From an uncultured Akkermansia sp. (GTDB lineage: Bacteria; Verrucomicrobiota; Verrucomicrobiia; Verrucomicrobiales; Akkermansiaceae), in contig URLZ01000029.1 in assembly GCA_900548895.1 (NCBI GenBank), positions 1 to 32,771 on the forward strand: 32,771 bases of DNA, written 5' to 3'. Numbering within the stretch: position 1 is the stretch's first letter; the number at the start of each line of letters is the position of its first letter. Positions 25,986 through 32,771 of this stretch are shown here, in pieces. Both the position numbers and the translations under genes were made by a program. The notes beneath the pieces are model-generated. The model was not told the DNA's origin. It made no database searches and saw only the letters and a list, made by a program, of their open reading frames with translations.

Positions 25986-26232
25986 CGCTGCCGGCCCTCT
26001 GTTTATACACCCCTTTGCCGAGAAAGAAAAGCAAAAATTGCCGCCCTGTGTGTTTTTTTAGCCACGGAACAGCGGCCGCCCGGGCTCTTGCCGAGGCGGC
26101 TCAGCGGCAGTGTGCGGGGCGCGCCGAGGGGGCTCGCCGTGGTAGAGTTGTTGTGGGATGCAGCCGCCTGACCCTGCCGGCGCGCGGCACGCGGGGAGGC
26201 GCCTCGGGCGTAGCCGCCGCGCCCTGCGGGCG

Positions 26233-26301
26233 GCTTGCAGCAAGATTTTAGGGCAGCTTGCGGCAGGATTTTAGGACGGCCTGCGGCGGGATTTTCGGGG
26301 A
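26233..26301. repeat. 23-bp tandem repeat, three units
   Basis: Units at 26233-26255, 26256-26278 and 26279-26301 share the pattern GCyTGCrGCrrGATTTTmGG plus three variable bases. Units one and two differ at about four positions. They end 13 bases before the kamA stop codon. Confidence 0.75.
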
Positions 26302-26314
26302 AGCGCGGGCGGCT

Positions 26315-27439
26315 TCACTCGTCGAGGCGCGGGTAGCTGTAGGGCCGGCCCAGATAGTTGTGCAGGCGATAGCTCGTCGGCGTCACTTCGTCGATGTAAT
26401 CGGGGTTGAGGGGAATCTTGCCGCCGCCTCCCGGGGCATCGACGACGTATTGCGGCACGGCATAGCCGCTGGTGTGGCCGCGCATACCGGCTATGATGGA
26501 GATGCCCTCGCTGATGTCGGTGCGGAAGTGGCGCGTGCCCGGGGCGAGATCGCACTGGTAGAGGTAGTAGGGGCGCACGCGGCATTGCAGCAGGCGGTGG
26601 CTGAGGCGCAGCTGGGTGTCTCGGTCGTCATTGACGCCGCGCAGCAGCACCGTCTGGCTGCCCATGGGCAGACCGTGATCGGCCAGCAGGCCGAGGGCGC
26701 GCTCCGCCTCGGCGCAGAGCTCGCGCGGGTGGTTGCAGTGCACGGAGACAAAGAGCGGGCTGTGCCGGCGCAGCATGCGGCAGAGCTCGGGGGTGATGCG
26801 CTGCGGCAGCATGATCGGGATGCGGGTGCCGATGCGCAGCAGCTCGATGTGCGGGATGGCGCGCAGGCGGCTCAGAATCGCATCGAGCCGCTCGTCGGGC
26901 AGCAGCAGAGGATCCCCGCCGGAGAGCAGCACGTCGCGCACCTCACTGTGGCGGCTCAGGTAGTCGACGGCGGCATCGAAGTCCGTGTGCAGGTGCTGCT
27001 GCCCCTGGCCGGAGACGAGGCGCGAGCGCGTGCAGTAGCGGCAGTAGGTGGAGCAGCGATCCGTGCAGAGCAGCAGTACGCGATCCGGGTAGCGGTGCAC
27101 GAGGCCGGGAACCTTCATGTGCTGCTCCTCGCCGCAGGGGTCGCTGAGCTCCTCGGGGTGGTGCTCGAGCTCCCCGCTGCGGGGAATGACCTGAAGGCGC
27201 AGCGGATCGGCCGGGTCATCGGGGTCGATGAGGCTGAGGAAGTGGGGCGTGATGCGCACGGCGAGGTTCCGGCCGCTGTGCTCCAGCGCGCGGCGTTCAT
27301 CCTCGCTGAGAGAGAGAACGCGCTCGAGCTCGGCGGCGGTGGTGAAGCTGTGGCGCAGCTGCCAGCGCGCATCGTTCCATTCGCTCTCGGTCGCTCCCTG
27401 GCGCAGGGCGTCGGGCAGGTCGCTGAAGTCAGTATTCAT
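26315..27439 (-). CDS. kamA: Lysine 2,3-aminomutase family radical SAM enzyme
   Basis: KamA interconverts L-lysine and L-beta-lysine using SAM, a [4Fe-4S] cluster and PLP. The radical SAM motif CxxxCxxC is C129, C133, C136 (DRCSTYCRYC). K341 in DAPGGGGKIPL is the PLP lysine. The aspartates in YQCDLAPGTRHFRT and VVDAPGGGGK match substrate-binding positions of KamA. At 374 residues it is shorter than clostridial KamA (416), closer in size to EpmB; HFRT and the GHTSGYAVP segment favour KamA. No beta-lysine acetyltransferase, kamD/E, efp or epmA is nearby. The ATG at 27439 is chosen because an upstream ATG at 27478 lies inside the promoter spacer. Confidence 0.85.
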   Translation of the reverse strand: MNTDFSDLPDALRQGATESEWNDARWQLRHSFTTAAELERVLSLSEDERRALEHSGRNLAVRITPHFLSLIDPDDPADPLRLQVIPRSGELEHHPEELSDPCGEEQHMKVPGLVHRYPDRVLLLCTDRCSTYCRYCTRSRLVSGQGQQHLHTDFDAAVDYLSRHSEVRDVLLSGGDPLLLPDERLDAILSRLRAIPHIELLRIGTRIPIMLPQRITPELCRMLRRHSPLFVSVHCNHPRELCAEAERALGLLADHGLPMGSQTVLLRGVNDDRDTQLRLSHRLLQCRVRPYYLYQCDLAPGTRHFRTDISEGISIIAGMRGHTSGYAVPQYVVDAPGGGGKIPLNPDYIDEVTPTSYRLHNYLGRPYSYPRLDE

Positions 27440-27465
27440 GGCGGAGTGTGGGGGCGCTGCGCACG

Positions 27466-27494
27466 AGAATAGGCCCATGGCGGCGCCTTGTCAA
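27466..27494 (-). promoter_or_regulatory. Promoter of kamA
   Basis: On the - strand: consensus TTGACA (27494-27489), 17-base spacer, TATTCT (27471-27466). The start site would be near 27459, about 20 bases before the ATG at 27439, which settles the choice of start. Confidence 0.75.
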
Positions 27495-27514
27495 TGTTCT
27501 CTTGCGTCAGGCGT

Positions 27515-27540
27515 GGCGAACGGGTGGACAGCGGGTTTCC
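27515..27540. repeat. Left copy of an imperfect direct repeat flanking the lower-GC segment
   Basis: This 26-base segment matches 28539-28563 in the same orientation with three mismatches and one gap; the shared core is GGGTGGrCAGCGGGTT. The two copies lie about 1.02 kb apart around the membrane-protein gene. Confidence 0.5.
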
Positions 27541-27748
27541 TCCTGCCCTCTTCGCCAGCCGTGCTTTCGCGAGCCGCGGTGTTGAATTCCCGTGACACGC
27601 TTGATTCGCCGCCGGGCATGCCGGAGCCGCACAACGGCGAGCCGAGCGAGCCGGGCGCCCAAGCCCGACCCATCCGTCCGCCGGAATCTCCCCCGGCAAC
27701 GAGAGCGCCGCCTCCCATCAAGGAAGTGAGCTTACTGGGCACTTCCGT

Positions 27749-28225
27749 TCAAATCGCCAGATCACGAGGGTCTCCCAAAAGCAGGAAGAGCAGGTATAGC
27801 AACACATGGATGATCGCAAACAGTGCCATCGCCGTCCCTGTCAGGCCTCTCAGCCAGCCCTGTTGTAATTTTCGCACGTAAAGGATGTAGAGGGGTATGG
27901 GGTACAAACAGTACCCGGCAGCCAAAACACAGGCCAGCGCTTCAGCCCAAAAAACGTTAGGAGCTTTCACTCCCGGGCAAAAGATAACAAACGTGATCGC
28001 CAGCGCCGTGGCGCTGTAGAGCCAAGCCGACATTTTCAAAATGCGGGTATCCCTGACGAGCTCGGGAAGCAACCAGCACAGGGCGTAAAAAGCCGCGACG
28101 ATGGCGAAACAGGGCATCCAACAGAGCCCCAAAAACTGAATCCATTTCAGGAACAGGTATGAAAGACCCAGCATGGCGATCAGAGCCAAGATAACCCCTT
28201 TGCCGGGGGCTGTGATGCGTATCAT
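27749..28225 (-). CDS. Multi-pass membrane protein of unknown function
   Basis: Function not recognised. The 158 residues contain about five hydrophobic helices (about 9-29, 33-54, 66-84, 92-117, 127-150), joined by short loops with basic residues (LVRDTR, YVRKLQQGW), so it is an integral inner-membrane protein. Base and codon use differ from its neighbours: many codons end in A or T and GC is clearly lower, suggesting transfer or relaxed constraint. A run of ten G lies 38 bases upstream of this ATG; loss of one G would bring an upstream ATG at 28274 into frame and add about 16 residues. Confidence 0.75.
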   Translation of the reverse strand: MIRITAPGKGVILALIAMLGLSYLFLKWIQFLGLCWMPCFAIVAAFYALCWLLPELVRDTRILKMSAWLYSATALAITFVIFCPGVKAPNVFWAEALACVLAAGYCLYPIPLYILYVRKLQQGWLRGLTGTAMALFAIIHVLLYLLFLLLGDPRDLAI

Positions 28226-28262
28226 AAGCTTGCAGTACGACGATTCGTTGGATGAGCCGGCA

Positions 28263-28272
28263 CCCCCCCCCC
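28263..28272 (-). repeat. Homopolymeric G10 run (C10 on the + strand)
   Basis: Ten consecutive C on the + strand. On the - strand the first G completes an ATG at 28274. From 28274 to the downstream ATG at 28225 is 49 bases, so a nine-G run would join the frames. Such runs are typical slippage sites. Confidence 0.8.
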
Positions 28273-28329
28273 ATCGACACTCGGGAAGGTGTTTTTTGAC
28301 GCCCCGAGCACGGGCGGGCGCGTGACTGT

Positions 28330-28358
28330 TTTATATCATGCGGGACGACGCAACACAA
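28330..28358 (-). promoter_or_regulatory. Promoter of the membrane-protein gene
   Basis: On the - strand: TTGTGT (28358-28353), 17-base spacer, TATAAA (28335-28330). Transcription would begin near 28323, so the G10 run lies in the leader and would affect translation rather than promoter spacing. Confidence 0.5.
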
Positions 28359-28538
28359 GATCTTTCAACATCATGAGACCCGAGCAGAAGGCGGCAGCAA
28401 AAACGCTCCCGGGCTCATGCGCCCTTTTCTGCCCGGCAGGCCGTCAGGACTGCCGGGTTTCATGAGAGCACAGGTACGTTTGCATCAAAAGTTACTCCCT
28501 CGTCGTCGCCGCTGATCCTGCCCTTCAGCCCCGGGCGA

Positions 28539-28563
28539 GGCGAGTGGGTGGGCAGCGGGTTCC
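28539..28563. repeat. Right copy of the imperfect direct repeat
   Basis: A 25-base partner of 27515-27540, with the shared core GGGTGGrCAGCGGGTT in the same orientation, located upstream of the AP2-like gene. Confidence 0.5.
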
Positions 28564-28661
28564 TGATTGTTAGCGGTCTTACCCCCAATGAATCGTTCCC
28601 TCGGCGCGGCGCCGGGGTATTAATGAAGAACGGGCCCTGTTCTCTCCGCCCCTCACGCCAT

Positions 28662-28970
28662 ATGAAACCGCTACGCAATATCACCCGCTTCACCTATGAG
28701 TACACCTCTTTTCAGGGCTGGCGCCTGACGCTCTGCCGTGCCCAGCAGCACTACACCCGCTATTTCTCCGACAAGCAGTACGGGGGCGAGCAAGAGGCGC
28801 TCGACGCCGCTCTGGCCGCCCGCGAGCGTGTGATGGCCCGCTTGCGCGAATTCCCGGGTGACCCCGTGCGCGCCTTTGACCTCTGCCGCGCGGAGGAGCT
28901 GGAGACCGCCTACCCCAAGGGCCTGCGCCCGCGCAAGGCGTCTTCCCCCGAGTGCAGCGAAGGCGAGTAA
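28662..28970 (+). CDS. Small AP2-like domain protein
   Basis: The 102 residues contain TSFQGWRLTLCRAQQHYTRY followed by FSDKQYGGEQEALDAALAAR (about 15-54). This pattern, an aromatic beta-strand segment, FsDxxYGG and an Ala-rich helix, recalls small bacterial and phage AP2/ERF-like DNA-binding proteins. Assignment is by pattern only; DNA binding is inferred. The ATG at 28662 starts just before the domain; an in-frame ATG at 28623 would add 13 residues. No Shine-Dalgarno sequence or clear promoter is seen. It lies beside the right direct repeat and has no partner genes. Confidence 0.65.
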   Translation: MKPLRNITRFTYEYTSFQGWRLTLCRAQQHYTRYFSDKQYGGEQEALDAALAARERVMARLREFPGDPVRAFDLCRAEELETAYPKGLRPRKASSPECSEGE

Positions 28971-29053
28971 TGCCCTCCGGCCTCAGGAAGGGGCTGCCGC
29001 GCGCTCGGAGCCGATGGCTCAGGAGCACCCGGCCGACCCTCGTTCCCTGCCGT

Positions 29054-29106
29054 CCCCGCTGCACCTTGCCGCCCCCGCTGCACCTTGCCGCCCCTTGCGC
29101 TGCACC
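29054..29106. repeat. Tandem repeat of 19-bp period
   Basis: CCCCGCTGCACCTTGCCG occurs identically at 29054-29071 and 29073-29090, followed by a degenerate third copy containing GCTGCACC up to 29106. Confidence 0.7.
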
Positions 29107-29304
29107 GCCCTCCGTCAAGCGGTGGCGCGCACACCCGACCGAATTCCCGCCGCCGTGTGACATTCCGCACCCGCTCGCCGTTTCGCCGGGGCGCACCCGA
29201 CGGCTCGCCGAGCCGCAGATGATGCTGCCCGCCGGGCCGCCGGAGCCGTTCGGGGCAGCGGCTCCGGCCGGCCGGGGAACTCGTCCGCGGGAGCTCAGCT
29301 TGTT

Positions 29305-29347
29305 GGAGCGGCGCAGGAGAAGACCGAAACCTGCGCCGCTCCGTTTT
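29305..29347. terminator. Terminator-like hairpin between convergent genes
   Basis: A perfect 13-bp stem GGAGCGGCGCAGG/CCTGCGCCGCTCC with a 12-base loop lies about 35 bases after the gadB stop. The T-run (GTTTTCC) follows it on the + strand, so it fits the AP2-like gene in polarity but gadB in distance; it may serve both. Confidence 0.55.
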
Positions 29348-29376
29348 CCCGCGGCGGCACGCGCGGCCGCGAGGCA

Positions 29377-30762
29377 TCAGGTGTGCTTGAAGGCCGAGAC
29401 CTCGGATTCACTGAGGTGCCGCGCCGGTGCGTGCTGCTTCAGGAAGTCCATAGCGCGCTTCATGTCGTCGATGAGCAGCCCGGCCATGTCGGCCGCAAAG
29501 CCCTGGCGCACCATGATGCGCATGACGACGATGTCCTTGGCCTCGCCCGTGAGGGTGAAGGCCGGAACCTGCCAGCCGCGGATGCGAAGGCGGTCGGAGA
29601 GCTCGAAGAGGTTGTAGCCCGGGTCGTAGCCCTTCTTCATGTAGAAGCAAACGGCAGGAATGTCGGTGCGCGGGTTGCCGCTGCTGATGAACTCGAAATC
29701 GCCGAGCGCGGCAACGCTGCGCGCAATGAAGGCGGCGACGTCGTAAGAGGCCTTCTGAATGGCGCGGTAGCCTTCCTTGCCGAGTCGCACGAAGTCGTAG
29801 TACTGCGCGATGATCTGTCCGGCCGGGCGCGAGAAGTTGATCGCGATGGTCGGGATGCTGCCGCCGAGATAATTCACGGCAAAGGTCAAATCCGTGGGCA
29901 TCTCCGAGGTGTCGCGCCAGACGACCCAGCCGCAGCCGAGCGGGGCCAGGCCGTATTTGTGACCGCTGGCGCTGATGGACTTGACGCGCGGCAGGCGGAA
30001 ATCGAAGAGGATGTCCGGCGCGAGGAAGGGCGCGAGGAAACCGCCGCTGGCGGCGTCGACGTGCACGTCAACGTCCGGGCCGCCCTTGGCTGCGAGCTCA
30101 TCGAGAGCCTTGCAGATAGGCTCGGGGAATTCGTACTGGCCGGTGTAGGTGACGCCGAAGGTGGGAACGACGCAGATGGTGTTTTCATCGACGAGCTTGA
30201 GCATGTCCTCGGGACTCATGCAAAAGCAGCCGGGCTTCATCGGCACCTCGCGGATTTCCACATCCCAGTAGCGGCAGAACTTGTGCCAGCAGATCTGCAC
30301 GGGGCCGCAGACGAGGTTGGGCTTGTCGCAGGGTTTGCCTGCGGCCTTGCGGCGGGCGCGCCAGCGCCAGAGCGCGGCCATGCCGCCGAGCATGCAAGCT
30401 TCGCTCGAGCCGATGGTGGAGCAGCCGATGGGCTTGCAGTCGGCCGGGTCGTTCCAGAGTCGGGCGAGCATGCGCACACAGCGCATCTCAATCTCGGCGC
30501 TCTGCGGGTATTCATCCTTGTCGATGAGGTTTTTGCTGATGCTCAGGTCCATGATGCGGTGCACCTGCTCTTCGTCCCATGTCTGGCAGAAGGTAGCGAG
30601 GTTCTGGCGCGCATTGCCGTCGAGCAGCAGCTCTTGTTTGATGAGCTGATAGGCGTCTTCGGGGCGCATCGAGTGCTCGGGCATTTCGCAGCAGGGCAGA
30701 GGGTTGGCGACGTCTGCCGCGCCGAAAATGCTGGTGGAGTCGGTGTCGGTTGGCTTTCTCAT
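29377..30762 (-). CDS. gadB: Glutamate decarboxylase (GadB type)
   Basis: This PLP enzyme converts glutamate to GABA and CO2, using up a proton in the cytoplasm. The match to E. coli GadB, recalled from memory, is close over the whole length: [55 protein letters not shown] and [21 protein letters not shown]269 is the PLP lysine. The C-terminus ends FKHT, keeping the histidine (H460) that in E. coli GadB closes the active site at neutral pH, so acid activation is likely. Length is 461 against 466. No gadC antiporter lies in the window. No Shine-Dalgarno sequence. Confidence 0.95.
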   Translation of the reverse strand: MRKPTDTDSTSIFGAADVANPLPCCEMPEHSMRPEDAYQLIKQELLLDGNARQNLATFCQTWDEEQVHRIMDLSISKNLIDKDEYPQSAEIEMRCVRMLARLWNDPADCKPIGCSTIGSSEACMLGGMAALWRWRARRKAAGKPCDKPNLVCGPVQICWHKFCRYWDVEIREVPMKPGCFCMSPEDMLKLVDENTICVVPTFGVTYTGQYEFPEPICKALDELAAKGGPDVDVHVDAASGGFLAPFLAPDILFDFRLPRVKSISASGHKYGLAPLGCGWVVWRDTSEMPTDLTFAVNYLGGSIPTIAINFSRPAGQIIAQYYDFVRLGKEGYRAIQKASYDVAAFIARSVAALGDFEFISSGNPRTDIPAVCFYMKKGYDPGYNLFELSDRLRIRGWQVPAFTLTGEAKDIVVMRIMVRQGFAADMAGLLIDDMKRAMDFLKQHAPARHLSESEVSAFKHT

Positions 30763-30835
30763 AGCGATGGTTGTGACGCACGAGACGCAGCCTTTTCCTC
30801 AAAACAGGGGGGAGGCGAGAGGCGGAGACACAGCA

Positions 30836-30866
30836 ACCCCCGCCCGGTGAAGGCCCGGGCGGGGGT
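30836..30866 (-). terminator. Terminator-like hairpin between the lipoprotein gene and gadB
   Basis: A perfect 12-bp stem ACCCCCGCCCGG/CCGGGCGGGGGT with a 7-base loop, about 60 bases after the lipoprotein stop. The - strand tail TTGCTGTGTCTCC is only partly T-rich. It would separate the small gene from gadB. Confidence 0.55.
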
Positions 30867-30927
30867 CGGTCGCTTGGCGCAGAAAAGCGATCACCGGTGC
30901 GCGCCGGTGTCGCCGTCCGTCCCCGAG

Positions 30928-31044
30928 TTACTTGCCCGCAGGCATGACGATGGTGGCGGGGATGATGACTTCTTCCGTCTGTTGCTGCTGTTGGCAAGAG
31001 ACCAGCGCAGCAGCACCGAGGGCAATGAGCGTGATGGTTTTCAT
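30928..31044 (-). CDS. Small lipoprotein (38 residues) with poly-Gln stretch
   Basis: The frame encodes a basic start (MKTITLIALGAAALVSC), a classic type II signal peptide with lipobox LVSC and the lipidated cysteine at residue 17. The mature part is only 22 residues: QQQQQTEEV, then a hydrophobic VIIPATIVMPAGK end. It would be anchored to a membrane on the outside of the cytoplasm. The lysine after Met, lipobox, consistent codon use, a matching promoter and a downstream hairpin support a real gene despite its size. It resembles no family I know; size recalls entericidin-type lipoproteins but the sequence does not. Confidence 0.8.
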   Translation of the reverse strand: MKTITLIALGAAALVSCQQQQQTEEVIIPATIVMPAGK

Positions 31045-31354
31045 GTTCTGTTTCAGGTGTTGGGCCATGCCGCCTTCAGGGCGGCTTGTGCTGAGCTCAG
31101 CTTACAGGAGTTGCCGCAGCGGGTCAAGGGAATTTAGAGGGTTAGACCCTAACGGCCATTCGCCTCTCCAAGCCTTTGAAGGGGGAAGCGAGCAGCCCGA
31201 GGACAGAGACCGCAGGAGGGAGGCCGCGGAGCTCGGGAAGCCGCCCCGCGCTCTCGTCCCTCTCTCCCAAAATATCTTGCGTTGCATCGTCCCGCGGTGC
31301 AGGGGTCTCCTCACAGGGGCGCATGGGCGCCGACGGGGGAGAGATGCGGGCTGT
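31045..31354. other. Intergenic region between the AI-2E gene and the small lipoprotein
   Basis: No gene is seen in these 310 bases. They hold the lipoprotein promoter, a leader hairpin GCCGCC/GGCGGC (31070-31086), a palindrome GTTAG-ACC-CTAAC (31141-31153) just upstream of the -35 box, and a 7-bp hairpin (31283-31301) that could weakly terminate the AI-2E gene. Confidence 0.5.
31099..31127 (-). promoter_or_regulatory. Promoter of the small lipoprotein
   Basis: On the - strand: TTGACC (31127-31122), 17-base spacer, TAAGCT (31104-31099). The leader would be about 48 bases and contains a 6-bp hairpin at 31070-31086. Confidence 0.45.
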
Positions 31355-32650
31355 TTACGAGGCGGCGGCGGTTCCGGGTGGCTCCGGGCCGCTTTCGGGC
31401 GGAAGGGCGGCGCTCTGTTCGCTGCGCTGGCGGCGCCGGGTTCCCGGGCTGAGGCTGGGCCAGACGTAGCGCATGAAGAGCACTTTGATGGAGGCGGTGA
31501 GGGGGACGGCGAGCAGGGCGCCGACGACGCCGCCGAGCACGAGGCTCCAGAAGAGGACGGAGAACATGACGGTGAGGTCGTGCATGCCGACGCGGTTGCC
31601 GACGATGCGCGGTTGGATGACCCAGCCGTCAAATTGGCTGATGCAGACGAAGATGGCGGCGACGGCGAGCACGTAGTTGAGGTCCGTCCACGTGAACCAG
31701 GCGATGACCATGGCGGGGATGCTGGTGGAGATCATGCCGATGTAGGGGATGATGCCGAGGACGGCGGCGGCGGCGCCGATGGTGATGGCGTAGGGCAGGC
31801 CGAGGATTTTCAGCGCGATGCCGAGCAGGATGCCGTCAACGACGCTCACGAGCATTTGCCCGCGCACGAAGGAGATGATGTAGTTGTTGATTTGCTGGAG
31901 GGTGGCGACGACTTCGTTGCGGAAGAAGGAGCGCCGCAGCGGCAGGATGGTGTGCCAGTTGCGGGCGATGGGTTCGCTCTCCAGCAGGAAGTAGAAGAGG
32001 AAGACGGGCACCATGATGGCGCCGACGAGGAAGAAGGTGACGCCCGAGAGGGCGCGAGTGCCGGCGGTGAGCCATTTGACGAATTGCTCGGTGAGGTAGC
32101 CGGAGTTGTAGTTGAGGATGGCGGTGAGCTTGCCGGGGTAGTCGCCGGGCGGGGGCGGGGCGGCTTCGGCGTCCGCGGGAAGGCCGTTTTCATGGGCGTG
32201 GCGGACGGTTTTTTCGTAGAGCATGTCGACGGCGCTCTGCACCATCTTGTTGTTTTCGAGCAGATCGTTGGAGGTGGTGATGCAGCTTTGCAGGATGTCT
32301 TGGCGCTGGGCGTAGAGTTCGCCGGCCTGGTCGACGAGTTTCGGGACGATGGTGGCGATGAAGCCGCAGACGACGAGGCCGCCGGCGGAGAGGACGCAGA
32401 GGACGGCGAGGACGCGTTTTTTGATGGCGTGCTTTTGCACCCAGTTGACGATGGGGGAGAGCAGGTAGGCGAGGATACCGGCGATGACGACGGGCAGCAG
32501 CACGGGCTCGAGCGCGACGAAGACGCGGCAGAAGCCGTAGAGCAGGGCCGCGATGAGCAGGATGATGAAGGTGAGGGAAAGCCCTGTCAACGCGGCCCAG
32601 CAGGTGGCGGTTTGAAAGGGGGTGGGGTGGCTCTTGCCCGGTAGTTTCAT
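31355..32650 (-). CDS. AI-2E family transporter (TqsA/PerM-like)
   Basis: Members of this membrane family export small molecules or exchange ions; only some have been linked to autoinducer-2, so the substrate is open. The layout fits: TM pairs at the N-terminus (about 20-105), a soluble region (about 105-200) with an Ala/Pro insertion AEAAPPPPGDYPGK, then a TM cluster with FLFYFLLESEPIARN, IISFVRGQMLVSVVDGILLG, VLGIIPYIGMISTSIPAM, VIQPRIVGNRVGMHDL and a final long hydrophobic pair. The 431 residues include a basic, then Pro/Glu-rich cytoplasmic tail. It is monocistronic, with a promoter right before the ATG. Confidence 0.88.
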   Translation of the reverse strand: MKLPGKSHPTPFQTATCWAALTGLSLTFIILLIAALLYGFCRVFVALEPVLLPVVIAGILAYLLSPIVNWVQKHAIKKRVLAVLCVLSAGGLVVCGFIATIVPKLVDQAGELYAQRQDILQSCITTSNDLLENNKMVQSAVDMLYEKTVRHAHENGLPADAEAAPPPPGDYPGKLTAILNYNSGYLTEQFVKWLTAGTRALSGVTFFLVGAIMVPVFLFYFLLESEPIARNWHTILPLRRSFFRNEVVATLQQINNYIISFVRGQMLVSVVDGILLGIALKILGLPYAITIGAAAAVLGIIPYIGMISTSIPAMVIAWFTWTDLNYVLAVAAIFVCISQFDGWVIQPRIVGNRVGMHDLTVMFSVLFWSLVLGGVVGALLAVPLTASIKVLFMRYVWPSLSPGTRRRQRSEQSAALPPESGPEPPGTAAAS

Positions 32651-32658
32651 AGGCCGTT

Positions 32659-32687
32659 ATGTTACGAGCTTCCGCCCCGTCTGTCAA
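32659..32687 (-). promoter_or_regulatory. Promoter of the AI-2E family gene
   Basis: On the - strand: consensus TTGACA (32687-32682), 17-base spacer, TAACAT (32664-32659). The -10 box ends eight bases before the ATG at 32650, so the transcript should be leaderless or nearly so. Confidence 0.7.
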
Positions 32688-32771
32688 TCGTGAAGTGTGC
32701 CTTCGCTCTTCTCGCGGCGCGCTTCGCTCCGGCGGTGGCGGGGGAGGGGGCGCGGGCTCGGGGCGGGGGGA

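Larger units (their letters stand above)
25929..26314. other. Intergenic region between glgP and kamA
   Basis: No gene is seen in these 386 bases. Near glgP lies a -10-like TATAAA (26007-26002, - strand) with a poor -35, and a short palindrome (25973-25985). A GC-rich central part shows no clear signal. Three 23-bp tandem repeats (26233-26301) end just before the kamA stop. Confidence 0.55.
27440..27748. other. Intergenic region between kamA and the membrane-protein gene
   Basis: No gene is seen in these 309 bases. They contain the kamA promoter, the left copy of an imperfect direct repeat (27515-27540), and a 7-bp hairpin GGAAGTG/CACTTCC (27723-27747) directly after the membrane-protein stop, without a T-run on the - strand. 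Confidence 0.55.
28226..28661. other. Intergenic region between the membrane protein and the AP2-like gene
   Basis: These 436 bases lack a convincing gene. They hold the G10 run (28263-28272), a - strand promoter (28330-28358), an 8-bp hairpin CCCGGCAG/CTGCCGGG (28432-28457) with a TTTC tail on the + strand, and the right copy of the direct repeat (28539-28563). A 77-residue - strand frame ending at 28460 was considered and not called. Confidence 0.55.
28971..29376. other. Intergenic region between the AP2-like gene and gadB
   Basis: No gene is seen in these 406 bases between convergent genes. They contain a 19-bp tandem repeat (29054-29106), a perfect 10-bp GC hairpin GCCGGAGCCG/CGGCTCCGGC (29241-29270) and a terminator-like hairpin (29305-29347). 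Confidence 0.55.

Noticed and set aside
23919..26171. A 750-codon open frame on the + strand opposite glgP
   Set aside because: It is antisense to a clear GT35 gene, its composition is artificial, and it crosses the glgP terminator.
27957..28358. A 133-codon - strand frame reading through the G10 run in a second frame
   Set aside because: It overlaps most of the membrane-protein gene in another frame and lacks hydrophobic or domain structure; it matters only as the alternative frame in the slippage idea.
28460..28693. A 77-codon - strand frame ending DANVPVLS
   Set aside because: It overlaps the start of the AP2-like gene and the direct repeat, has no promoter or recognisable domain, and cannot be told from chance; it might be a gene remnant.
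31142..31324. A 60-codon - strand frame between the AI-2E gene and the small lipoprotein
   Set aside because: No start context, domain or promoter supports it, and it spans two small inverted repeats.
31355..32650. A quorum-sensing exporter of autoinducer-2
   Set aside because: The family name is historical; many members transport other substrates, and no luxS or lsr-type gene is nearby.

Overview
The window comes from a GC-rich bacterial chromosome (about two-thirds G+C by eye) with a respiratory, aerobic-type gene set. Gene content, Ala/Pro-rich protein linkers, C-rich gene junctions without Shine-Dalgarno sequences and a glutamate decarboxylase next to housekeeping genes fit the Verrucomicrobiota (Akkermansia-like relatives). 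There is no rRNA or other marker here, so the taxonomy is inference only.

Region 1 (1-13.1 kb, + strand): an eleven-gene operon for respiratory complex I, nuoD-E-F-G-H-I-J-K-L-M-N, with short gaps and a strong terminator after nuoN. A promoter-like site just before nuoD, and a different coding tail before that, suggest this module starts at nuoD; nuoA, nuoB and nuoC are not in the window. Several membrane subunits are unusual: NuoH has an insertion of about 45 residues beside its quinone-chamber loop, NuoJ, NuoK, NuoM and NuoN carry extra cysteines on the predicted periplasmic face, and NuoM lacks the conserved TM7 lysine of its proton channel.

Region 2 (13.2-20.2 kb): a small two-domain hypothetical protein; cysK-bioB on the - strand (cysteine synthesis and biotin synthase); yqeY-ispD on the + strand, then a structured intergenic stretch, an atypical YeeZ-like SDR protein, and a membrane-anchored J-domain/Sel1 protein with its own promoter.

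Region 3 (19.6-27.5 kb, - strand): an unknown 205-residue protein, the DNA translocase FtsK, a short alpha-glucan phosphorylase-like protein lacking the expected PLP lysine, and a lysine 2,3-aminomutase family radical SAM enzyme. Short tandem repeats sit in the gaps.

Region 4 (27.5-29.4 kb): an accessory-looking segment of lower GC, with a multi-pass membrane protein behind a run of ten G and an AP2-like small protein. The lower-GC membrane-protein part is bracketed by imperfect direct repeats.

Region 5 (29.4-32.7 kb, - strand): glutamate decarboxylase very close to E. coli GadB, a 38-residue lipoprotein with a poly-Gln stretch, and an AI-2E family membrane protein.

A genome-wide theme is initiation: most starts lack a Shine-Dalgarno sequence, and several sigma70-like promoters place the -10 box only 6-12 bases before the ATG, implying leaderless or nearly leaderless mRNAs. 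Everything was read by eye; no database search was run.
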